A stretch of 34,354 nucleotides of DNA, taken from positions 1-34,354 of the IMG/VR virus record IMGVR_UViG_3300049629_001406; one strand, 5' to 3'. This DNA is from a virus. The notes under the pieces were generated by a model. That model worked only from the letters and a program-made list of their open reading frames with translations, was not told the DNA's origin and made no database searches. Position numbers and translations under genes: made by a program. Of this stretch, positions 22,048 to 30,600 are shown piece by piece. Position 1 is the stretch's first letter. The number at the start of each line of letters is the position of its first letter.

Positions 22048-23287
22048 TTGATGCAGTCATTTCGTGAGTGACCAAGACACCTAGTGGCTTTGCAAACGAA
22101 ACAGCATCCAAAACAAGAATAGAAGACAAACCAATCACTTCTTCACCGACAGAGCCAAATGTTTGGTCCCAAGGGCTGTACAAATGAATCACCCATGGTT
22201 CTGTTCTAAAGTCGTATTCTGTTACTAGTTCCTTGTTTCCAGTAAGCATTAGTTTTGCCGCTTCTTGAACAGCTGGCAAAGTCCCTGCATTTTTGCCGTA
22301 ATAACCATAATCAAGTTGCCATCTGAGGAGGTTTTCTTGAGCGGTAAGGTTCAATACTGGCGGGTTCAATTCAAGGTAGCTAGTCAAGCGCAAAGCGGCA
22401 GTTGAATTGAGTTCACTTGAATCAAGCTGGAATGGTTCTCCAAGTGAATCAAGAGAAGATTCAAATCTCGTGATTGGTCTAGTCCCCGAAAATTTTGCGA
22501 GCCAAACAAGTGTTTCAAATGTCGCAACATCTTGATTAACAAGCGTGCTTTTAGTTGTATTGTCGGATTCTTTAAAACCTTCACTAAAGTCCTGGAATAG
22601 ATAATCCACCGCGTTTGAATACACCGAATCAAGAGTGAGTGTGCATATATCAATAAATCTGTGCAGTGGTATGTCTGGTTTTCCAGAATATGCAATGTCT
22701 TCAGCTCGAAAAACCTCTGGAATGTTAATCATCACAGAAGGGAGAACATTGTTTTTAAATACAGCATCAAATTGCTGATAACAAAGTGGAAGAGTAAAAT
22801 ATATGCTTTCTGAAGGTTCGTTTGGAATAATTTCTAAACTGATATCCAAAGCAGGTGTTCCAGAGTCAACCGTAAGCGTTATTGGGTCAGAACGCAGGAT
22901 GCTCCACTGTGGAGACAAAACGCCAGGAGCATTAACTACAGAATCAGAAAGATTGACAAGAAGACTTGTCTCTATCACTTCGTTTTGTTCTTCCTCAACA
23001 TTTTTCAGTCTGCTGATAAAAGTTCCACCAGATGGCATTTTGATAGCTGACAGGAATATCAAAGGAGCGTTTAAATCGCTATCCTCAAGATGCAAAACTG
23101 CCAAATCTAAAAAACACGAAGATGCGCCAGGGGACAACGTTAATTCTATTTGCTTATATTCCGAATCTGGATAAAGCTCAGATATGGCATCAATTGTTAT
23201 CGTTGCATTTGTTGATGTCCACGTTGTCTGGGTTCCAAAAGATGTCAAATAAGCTTGAGGACCAATAAGCCGGTTTGAAATGGCCAT
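22040..23287 (-). CDS. Baseplate protein, tail protein I-like
   Basis: 415 residues. The C-terminal part (LVWLAKFSGTRPI, LLRWQLDYGYYGKNAGTLPA, VQEAAKLMLTG) matches the pattern of P2 gpI-like proteins: a WLA-type helix, a long loop, then a GT..A helix leading to A..L. The N-terminal half is a beta-rich extension absent from the shorter P2 protein. The gene order J then I is the standard myovirus baseplate arrangement. It probably joins the J-like wedge protein to fibres. The start ATG 23287 overlaps the J-like stop. Confidence 0.7.
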   Translation of the reverse strand: MAISNRLIGPQAYLTSFGTQTTWTSTNATITIDAISELYPDSEYKQIELTLSPGASSCFLDLAVLHLEDSDLNAPLIFLSAIKMPSGGTFISRLKNVEEEQNEVIETSLLVNLSDSVVNAPGVLSPQWSILRSDPITLTVDSGTPALDISLEIIPNEPSESIYFTLPLCYQQFDAVFKNNVLPSVMINIPEVFRAEDIAYSGKPDIPLHRFIDICTLTLDSVYSNAVDYLFQDFSEGFKESDNTTKSTLVNQDVATFETLVWLAKFSGTRPITRFESSLDSLGEPFQLDSSELNSTAALRLTSYLELNPPVLNLTAQENLLRWQLDYGYYGKNAGTLPAVQEAAKLMLTGNKELVTEYDFRTEPWVIHLYSPWDQTFGSVGEEVIGLSSILVLDAVSFAKPLGVLVTHEMTASNG

Positions 23288-24780
23288 TAGATGACCACCA
23301 CCTCTACTGAAGCTCTTGGCATTACACCTGCGTAAAGAAAGCTGTACCCAATAGTATTTCCGCCATCAGTCAATATGCTGACAAGATTCTGGTTTCCATA
23401 CATAGCGCCATCTGCGTACTCGCTTATATCTCCAACGACACTGTAAACATAGGAAACACCAGGAACACGATTTGCCCTAACTACTATGTCAAAAATTCTT
23501 AAAGTTGATTCCCAGTTTGGCCAGCCAGCAAGAGACATGTAACTTTCAAGTTCGGTGCTTACGTCCGTTGCCACAGAGCTGGCTCCAAACTCTTCATCAA
23601 CAGATATGGTCACTGTAAAAGTCAAATCTACAGGAAACGCATCAAGTATCTTGAAGCTCAAACCAGCAACTATTCTGTCATTAACGTCGTTGTGGATTGT
23701 TGTTTTATATGAATCAGATACTGGAAGACCATCTCGGTCGCACAAAAATATAACGAAGAACCCTGGATTGCCACCAATATTTGTCAGCTCAATGCTTTCC
23801 ATTGCAATAACATCAATCGGACCGTATGAACCAGAATTGCTTATAACATCCGTATATGCAACGCTTGAGCTTCCAGAAGAAGCGCCATTGTAATGACCAG
23901 ATGGAAGAAGTGTTTCAAAAGCAACGCTTCCGCTAAGTGATGGACTAACAATCCGAAGCAGTGTTTCTGCTCCTACAGTAAGGCCATTCATATCTGCGAC
24001 AAAATCGTTGTCGGTCATTACGGTTACTGATGTTCCAGAACGACTAGCATTCTGAGAACCAGAAGCAGCTTCGTAAACAATCGCCTCTGTTAAGTCATAA
24101 ACTTTGCATCTATGAACTTCAGAATATGTTGTCAGGATATAATTTTCAACCTGCTTGGCTGTTGTTAGAACTGAAGAAAGTGACTCAAGTTTGCTTGTTG
24201 CCCTATTAAAGTATTCGGTTTGAGTTTCAGGTCTACCACCTTGGGTTATTGCGCCTGTTGTTGTTGCTGAAAGAACCACAGCGCTTGGCTGCGAAAGAAT
24301 CAGTGTTGTTCCAGATGGTATGGACGGAAGGATTCCAGCTACTTGAGATGTGGCTATCCCAACTACGGTTGTTTCCCCAACTTCTGCAATCAACTCAGAC
24401 GTAAGTTCAAAAGGATACTGAATTCGAACATCACCATCTGTTGTTTCAAAAACTGCAATAGTTCCAGCTGGGACAATGTCTCCAGCAGAGCCAAGTGTAA
24501 ATTCAATCGAGGCTGAACCGAAAGTTGCTTCATTGCGAAGAATGTCCATGAACTTAAGAACACCTTCCATCAGTCCATCTGGCAATCTATTTATTGAGCC
24601 AACTGTTGTCCCAGCAATATATGCTGTTGCTTGGATTACTGCATCTTCAACTGTTCCAGCGCGTGGAGCAAACTCTGGCAATGCTGTTCGTGCGTACTCA
24701 ACTGCAGCGTCGTAAATATCTCCAGGCTGGAGGTCATTTATTGTTAGGTCTATGTAATTAGAAAAGTCTGGGGATGGCAT
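23287..24780 (-). CDS. Baseplate J-like protein
   Basis: 497 residues from ATG 24780, one base after the gp25-like stop (TAA 24784-24782); the in-frame upstream start lies inside that gene. The N-terminal helices (PGDIYDAAVEYARTALPEFA, GTVEDAVIQATAYIAGTTVG) and the following strand segments (GDIVPAGTIAVFETTDG, IPSGTTLILSQPSAVVLS, GRPETQTEYFNRATSKLES) are the standard layout of baseplate_J proteins: helical N-terminus, beta-domain with 'VPAGT', then the E-T-x-E-x-R helix. It is the inner baseplate wedge protein that links the hub to peripheral parts. Confidence 0.85.
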   Translation of the reverse strand: MPSPDFSNYIDLTINDLQPGDIYDAAVEYARTALPEFAPRAGTVEDAVIQATAYIAGTTVGSINRLPDGLMEGVLKFMDILRNEATFGSASIEFTLGSAGDIVPAGTIAVFETTDGDVRIQYPFELTSELIAEVGETTVVGIATSQVAGILPSIPSGTTLILSQPSAVVLSATTTGAITQGGRPETQTEYFNRATSKLESLSSVLTTAKQVENYILTTYSEVHRCKVYDLTEAIVYEAASGSQNASRSGTSVTVMTDNDFVADMNGLTVGAETLLRIVSPSLSGSVAFETLLPSGHYNGASSGSSSVAYTDVISNSGSYGPIDVIAMESIELTNIGGNPGFFVIFLCDRDGLPVSDSYKTTIHNDVNDRIVAGLSFKILDAFPVDLTFTVTISVDEEFGASSVATDVSTELESYMSLAGWPNWESTLRIFDIVVRANRVPGVSYVYSVVGDISEYADGAMYGNQNLVSILTDGGNTIGYSFLYAGVMPRASVEVVVI

Positions 24781-24781
24781 G

Positions 24782-25084
24782 TTATTGGCCTTCGAAAGTG
24801 AAATCAATTACCAAACGAGAAATTCCATCTTTGTCTGGTGGTAGTTGTTCCAATGTTGATATTCTTATTTCTGGCCAAAATTTAGCCATTGAGTAGGTTA
24901 ATTCAGCTTTACGGAAATTAGTGAAGCTTGCATCTTTAACGCCATATGTTATTTCAAGCGGCAATTCTGTTTTTTCTATCCTGCAAGCTAACGCTATTAC
25001 CTGGGAATAGTATGGACGTGTTTGTTCCTCAATTATAGACATTCTTCCTTTGTCAAATGTTATTGGGAATTTGATTGTGTCCAT
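24782..25084 (-). CDS. gp25-like / W-type baseplate wedge protein
   Basis: 100 residues. Size, position (between the spike-like gene and the J-like gene) and the final strand ISRLVIDFTFEGQ fit gp25/W family wedge proteins, which are short alpha/beta proteins with lysozyme-like naming but no enzymatic activity. The typical internal signature (EIxxxI...L.T..GER) is not clearly seen, so the identification rests mostly on order and size. Confidence 0.55.
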   Translation of the reverse strand: MDTIKFPITFDKGRMSIIEEQTRPYYSQVIALACRIEKTELPLEITYGVKDASFTNFRKAELTYSMAKFWPEIRISTLEQLPPDKDGISRLVIDFTFEGQ

Positions 25085-25089
25085 AGCGC

Positions 25090-25470
25090 CTAAAGGTTTG
25101 ATATCTGCTGGTCAATATATGCACGAAGGTCTGATATTTCAGTATCTACATATAGTTTATTACTTGCGTCAGTAGTAGCGGTTGGAGTATCAACATCTTT
25201 TAGAACTTTACTTGTTGTTTCTCTGCCAAGTACTACAAGTTCTTCAAATCTGTTGTCAAGAAATGCACATAGAACATTATCTCCAACTATTGGATATGGA
25301 CCAAAAACCATGCATGGACCGAACGGCTGCCCTGGAGCAACTTTTGGAACAGAAACAAATACGCCACCAGCAACTCTTTCAACCTTGCCTCTATAAAGCC
25401 CTCCAGTACGTGGTTTTCTTGATGATGCCTTAGTTGAATTGCCAAATCGTTCTGTTGCGTCGTAAAGCAT
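25090..25470 (-). CDS. Baseplate spike / gpV-like OB-fold protein
   Basis: 126 residues preceded by a strong AAGGAG site. GLYRGKVERVAGGVFVSVPK and CMVFGPYPIVGDNVLCAFLD give an OB-like beta-barrel, as in tail spike/hub proteins. The C-terminal coiled segment (LYVDTEISDLRAYIDQQ) could be a trimeric helical tip. The C-terminus lacks the usual HxH iron-binding tip. The order hub-spike-wedge supports the assignment. Confidence 0.6.
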   Translation of the reverse strand: MLYDATERFGNSTKASSRKPRTGGLYRGKVERVAGGVFVSVPKVAPGQPFGPCMVFGPYPIVGDNVLCAFLDNRFEELVVLGRETTSKVLKDVDTPTATTDASNKLYVDTEISDLRAYIDQQISNL

Positions 25471-25478
25471 AAATCTCC

Positions 25479-26930
25479 TTATGTAGCTGAAGTGGTTCCA
25501 GTTCGAACAGTTCCTGGTCCAAGAGACAAACCAGGCCGAGTTCCACTTCGAGGTTTAATAGGCTTATTCTTTTGATTCAACGGTTCTGCTGGTGTCCTAA
25601 ATGAAACTTGAGCTGATTCTGGAGACGCCTCGTTAAATGAAACTTCTGTAATCAAATATCCACCGAAAAAATATGAAGGATAAGGACCAACTAAAACAGT
25701 ATATCCAGGGCGGAGCATCCCGCCATTTGGCATCAGCACATTGCACGAACCTTGAGCCGCTAAAGGCTCGTTATCTGATGCAGAAAAATCTGGCCAAGTT
25801 TCAAGTTCAAACATGGTATCTGTTGCATTAACGGCAAGAAATTCGCCTGCTAGCTCCTGAGGCGTTAACCCAGGCATATACAGGAAGGGTATAAATTTTT
25901 TTACAGTTGCCACTCCAGCCGTTGTTGTACTCGTGCTTTCCCACATTCCATATTTCCACAAAAGCCAATCTTGAGAAGCATAAACAAGAGTGTTGTCAAC
26001 CTCAAAAACAACATACTGATTGTCTCCAGCTGTTCTAGTAAGAACATCCCAAACAGATTCTTCACCGTCTCCGGTTCGAGCCTTAAAAGTGGACTTGGTT
26101 TTGCTTGTCTGCTGACCAAGAAATTGCATCCCAAACTTTCTGGCAGCGTTTTGCGCATACTCAAAGCCAGAAGCTCCAACAACAGAACCGGGGGTTTTAT
26201 CCCTTCGCATTCTCTGAATGGCTTTGTTTCTGCACTTTATTGTCACATTTGGGCTTCCACCAGCTCCGGGACCAGTAGAAACTTCAGCTATTTCATACTG
26301 TCGTCCCCTGTATGTAACGTCACGTCTAATAACAAAATAAGCAGCCTCAAACATTTTGTAATCAGTATCAACGATACCTATGGTTATTTCTGGATTCAAG
26401 TCCATCGTGTAACTAACTGTCACAGAAGTAAGCGAATTTGCAAACGTCGCCTGCGCCTCAGATGTCGGAAGGTCGGCAAGTTGCACAATACCTCCCAGAT
26501 TTCTTTTTCCAGCATCTGGTATTTGGTTTACTGGAACCCAAGAATCACCACTTCCATAAAGTGGATTATTTTTAATTGAGAGGTTGTACCTATTGAGCTC
26601 TTTTGCGCTCAACACTTTTGCATACTTATTTGATGCAGCTATTGATATGAATTTTCCTAAATGTCTACCAGTTTGACCATACAGTTTTTTGGCGCTAGCG
26701 TCGGTCAGCTCAATTCCGTCATCACTAACTGAAGGAATAAGAACTTGGACAACTGTTCCGTCGCTTATTGTTTCACCTACACCGATTGAAAAAATAGTCT
26801 TTATTGAACCATTTTTAAGTTTTGCGACAGGACGAGTTAAAAGATTGATATTCCCATATTGAATAACGTCTTGCTCGGATACTCCAGCTTCTGAAGCTGT
26901 TGGGTATTCTGGAAAATATCTGGTAGCCAT
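25479..26930 (-). CDS. Baseplate hub protein (gpD/gp27-like)
   Basis: 483 residues. The N-terminal 150 residues are beta-rich (FSIGVGETISDGTVVQVLIP); the centre has VTVSYTMDLNPEITIGIVDT followed by GRQYEIAEVSTGPG. The late domain has YAQNAARKFGMQFLG and GEESVWDVLTRTAGDNQYVV, the pattern of gpD/late-control and phage-hub proteins in which an EFxxxxAxxx helix precedes a 'W..L..LA...g' motif. It ends with a Lys/Pro/Gly tail. Its place between the tape-measure-proximal gene and the spike supports the role as trimeric hub. The start is ATG 26930. Confidence 0.65.
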   Translation of the reverse strand: MATRYFPEYPTASEAGVSEQDVIQYGNINLLTRPVAKLKNGSIKTIFSIGVGETISDGTVVQVLIPSVSDDGIELTDASAKKLYGQTGRHLGKFISIAASNKYAKVLSAKELNRYNLSIKNNPLYGSGDSWVPVNQIPDAGKRNLGGIVQLADLPTSEAQATFANSLTSVTVSYTMDLNPEITIGIVDTDYKMFEAAYFVIRRDVTYRGRQYEIAEVSTGPGAGGSPNVTIKCRNKAIQRMRRDKTPGSVVGASGFEYAQNAARKFGMQFLGQQTSKTKSTFKARTGDGEESVWDVLTRTAGDNQYVVFEVDNTLVYASQDWLLWKYGMWESTSTTTAGVATVKKFIPFLYMPGLTPQELAGEFLAVNATDTMFELETWPDFSASDNEPLAAQGSCNVLMPNGGMLRPGYTVLVGPYPSYFFGGYLITEVSFNEASPESAQVSFRTPAEPLNQKNKPIKPRSGTRPGLSLGPGTVRTGTTSAT

Positions 26931-26936
26931 AAAGGA

Positions 26937-27653
26937 TTAGAATTTTTTTGTGATTCCGGCTACAGCCCTTGCGGCCGAGTTCGTAAGGGTTAGACGCTCA
27001 ACGTCATCAACGCCAGGGCCCTTATCGTCGTTTTTTTTCTTTTTTACTATTGGAGTAAATTTTCCATAAGAAAATCTTGGCAACAAAATTAATCTAGTTG
27101 TTTTCGGAACAAACTCAATTAGCGACATAGTACAAATAGCTTGAGCAGTTTCTCCAGATACGGCTATACGTGAATGATTAAATGAAATAGTGTCTATATA
27201 CCAAGCTGGAGTAGTGAGCGCTGGATGCATGTTTGTGAACTGCACAGGAACACCATAGTTCGCAAATTCTTGGAGCAACAAAATCTCGCCATCAACACTT
27301 GATGAAAAACCATCAAGAAGCTCTCTGTTCGTCAACTGTCTTGCAACAACAGGAAACTCAAAACTAGCTCTCAAAGATTTACCACTAGTTACGTCAACCA
27401 AAGGTGTTAAATATGGTCGGTTAATCTCATTGAGAGTTACCCCATATCCTTCGTGATTAACCTGTCCTGGTGGGACGGAAAATGAGTAATCCCAAAAAGG
27501 TGCCGAAATCTGTTGCATAGAACGACCAATGGTTTCAGCAAGAGCAACAACACTGGTGCCCGCAGAGTCGGTTCGTTCAAGACGGCTAATTTTTACAGCT
27601 CCAGCCTTTGGGATGTTTGCAGGAACAGGTCTTCCAGAAATTGATAATGCCAT
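26937..27653 (-). CDS. Tail/baseplate protein downstream of tape measure
   Basis: 238 residues, beta-rich (PFWDYSFSVPPGQVNHEGYG, LRASFEFPVVARQLTNRELL) with a basic KKKK stretch near 205-208. Proteins in this slot usually link the tape measure tip to the hub (XkdP/gp53-like), often with a LysM domain; no LysM is seen. The gene starts 2 nt after the tape-measure stop. Confidence 0.55.
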   Translation of the reverse strand: MALSISGRPVPANIPKAGAVKISRLERTDSAGTSVVALAETIGRSMQQISAPFWDYSFSVPPGQVNHEGYGVTLNEINRPYLTPLVDVTSGKSLRASFEFPVVARQLTNRELLDGFSSSVDGEILLLQEFANYGVPVQFTNMHPALTTPAWYIDTISFNHSRIAVSGETAQAICTMSLIEFVPKTTRLILLPRFSYGKFTPIVKKKKNDDKGPGVDDVERLTLTNSAARAVAGITKKF

Positions 27654-27655
27654 GT

Positions 27656-30600
27656 TTACGACCTCTGCTTCCAGTTGCGTTGCATGCTCAAAAGCTGTTT
27701 AGCAACTTCCTGAGCGGTTGCACGTGGGTCCTTCGTCTCATATACGTTCACCGTAATATTGTCGCCAGCTGATACTTGCGGAGCATTTCCATTTGCTGCC
27801 ATAGCAACTTTTGCGGTGCTCGTATCACCAGTTGGACCAGCAGGCGGAACAACATGCAAATGTCTTGAACCAGCTGCACCATGGAATTCAGCAAAACCAC
27901 CAGCAGCGTTAATCATTGTTGCATACTGGCCAAGGTTCTGGCCGGTTAGGTCATAAGCCTTTCCTGTTACGTGGTCGGAGCTTGGTGAGCCTAGGTTGTA
28001 ATCTCTCCATGAACTTGTAACTGTACGCTTTCCAGTAAGCATGCTGTCAAAATGGTTGTGACGCGACATTGTTCTACCGAGGGTCTTTGATACAGATGTA
28101 TCTCCAACTCTGCCGGCACGTGGAGTTGACGTGTCCTCTGCTGGTACTAGATTTCCATCTTTATCTACTTTTAATCCAGCTTGCCACCATGAAGGTGTAG
28201 TATTCCACCAGTCTGGAGTTCCTTTTGCTGCAAAGAATCCGCTTTCAATAGCGTCTAGGAAACCCTGTCTAAGAGCAGTAGCTTCTTCATTGAGAGCCTT
28301 GCCGAACTGTTCGTAACTACCAGACACTTCGCCAATTACACTTTGGCCCATGAATGTTGTGGTGCCCTTCTGGCCCTCTGTGCCAAGCTTCAAAGAACCA
28401 CCAAGCGTGGATGAGAGGTACTGAGCAATCTGGTCGCCAGTCTTGCCCTGTAGTGCTGTTCCGCGCAAAAGGTCTTCTTCAAGCTTCTTGACCTGTCCGA
28501 TGGCTGTTTCATCGCCACCAGCAGCTTTGCGCATGAGTGTTTCAATTTGGATTTCAAGGTTCTTTCGACCAAGGTCAGCATTACCAAACTGGAATCCAGC
28601 ACCAGTCATCATTGAGCCGAGCTGTGAAGCTGCCGTTTGTGCAACTCCCTTCATCTGCTGGTCTCCCATAGAGCCAATCAACTGTGTGGTCTCAGCATCA
28701 AGAGTTGTTCCAGCTAAAGGTCCACCAGCTTGGAATATGCGTCCCTTGCCCGCATTCAGGCCAGTTCCAAAGTCTTGGAGCTGGAACACAATATTGCTGA
28801 GAGGGCTATCTGGGTTCTTGTAGTTAAGTAGGTCGGCTTGTTTCTGTAGGTAGTCAGCAACGGCTTCAGTTGAGGCATCTCCACCACGAATAGTTTCACC
28901 TGCAGCTTGAAGGGCATCTTTCATGTCTTTGCTCTTCTTGAATTGTTCAAATACGCCCATTGAAGCAATCTGGACATCACGCAATGAGTCACTGAATTGC
29001 TTAGCCGTCTTTGTCATGCCTTCACCAAGTTTCGCTGTGATGTCAGAAAGCTTTAGTGTTGAGTCATACAAGTTGACGTTCTTCTCCATGGCGAGAGCCA
29101 TGATTTCATCACCAGTTTTACCAGTTGAAAGCATCAACGAACGCATTACGTCATCAAATTGGTTGAAAGCTGGGGTTAAGGCAGCTTTCATATTATTTGC
29201 TGTTTTCTTAAACTGCGTAGCTGCATCGCCTGCATTATCACCAGTCATTAAATCAAACTGATTTTTGCCCAAAATATCTTCATATGGCTTGAGAACTTCT
29301 TCTCTTTGGGCTTTGCTTGTTGTTGCGCTGAATGATTTTGACAAAGCACCAAAACGTTCAACTTGCATTCGGGCGCCAGTTGTTGAGCCCGTGTTCACAC
29401 CAGCAAGTGCAGAGGATGCAACCTGCGACATAAATTGGTTGCCAATGTTCTTAACACCTTCTTTGGCCATCTTCTTTTGATTTCTTTTAGCGGCAAGAAC
29501 TCCTAGTCCTGCGCCAATAAAAGTTCCAAAGAAAGCTCCAGCTGGTCCAGCAATCATTCCGCCGATAGCTGCACCACTGACTGCGCCAGAAACCATCCCA
29601 CCCATTTTTGTTTTGGAAGAAAGCGCTGTTAAGCCAGCGCCAACTGCAAGACCAAGCATTGGGTTAATAGCAGCTAGAGAAGCGCCAAGTTGCATTCCGC
29701 CACCAGCTTCTTCAGAAACAATGCCCTTGTTTTGAAGAGCGCTTATTCCAGCGCTAGCAGCAAGCGACGCAATCATTCCGCCGCCACTCAAACTGTTTTT
29801 GAGTCCAGCTCGCATTCCTTTGCCGCGAGAGAATTTTTGACCAGACTCTAAAGCGTTGGCCCTGGCAGCCCTGTATCCTTCGCCAAATCGTCCACCACTT
29901 CTTCCGCCTTCCTCCATGCCAAGCATTTGCGCAGTTCTCTTAGAGAAACCCATTTTTTCACCAGGCACATAGCTTTGGCCAAGAGCAAAACGACCAAATC
30001 TTTCCCTCAGCCCGCCGCTTCTTCCAGCTGACATAGAACCCATAGCCCCACTAAGACCACCACTAGCTCCTCCACCTAAAGAGCCACCAGACTGAGGGCC
30101 ATAATATGCCGTAGCAAAAAGATTTTTTAACCCATCTTTGCTGAAATTTCTTTTTACGGATTCTCTCGCATTATTGAATGGTCTAGAGAATGTCCCCGTA
30201 GGAAACATCTGATGCATTCTTGTTCCGGCTGAAGAGTAATTTGTTAACTCCCCCGAGGAACTTCTACCACCGACGAACCCACGTAGACTGCGCATCCTGT
30301 CCATGGCTTTTTGTTGGAGCGCTCTTCGTCTTCCGCCCTCTTTGGTATTGGCCATCTGCTGAACGGCCATTCCACCATAACCACCCGGCATTGATGGGAC
30401 ACCAACGGTGTACATGTTCGCTCCACCATCTATGGCTCCGCGCATTCTTTGAGGGTTTATTCCCACTCTTGGATTTGCTGCAGGCTGACCAGCAGGACCA
30501 CCTTTCCGGCCGCCACGAGTTCTTGAAACATTGACTACATCTCCGTAGACGTTTACTGTTGAAGCTTTAACTGCATCAAGAGCCTTGCTGATTTTTCCGC

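Noticed and set aside
28131-29480. Several plus-strand frames of 60-126 codons within the tape-measure gene
   Set aside because: Antisense shadows of a continuous 1601-codon gene; no ribosome-binding sites or recognisable domains.
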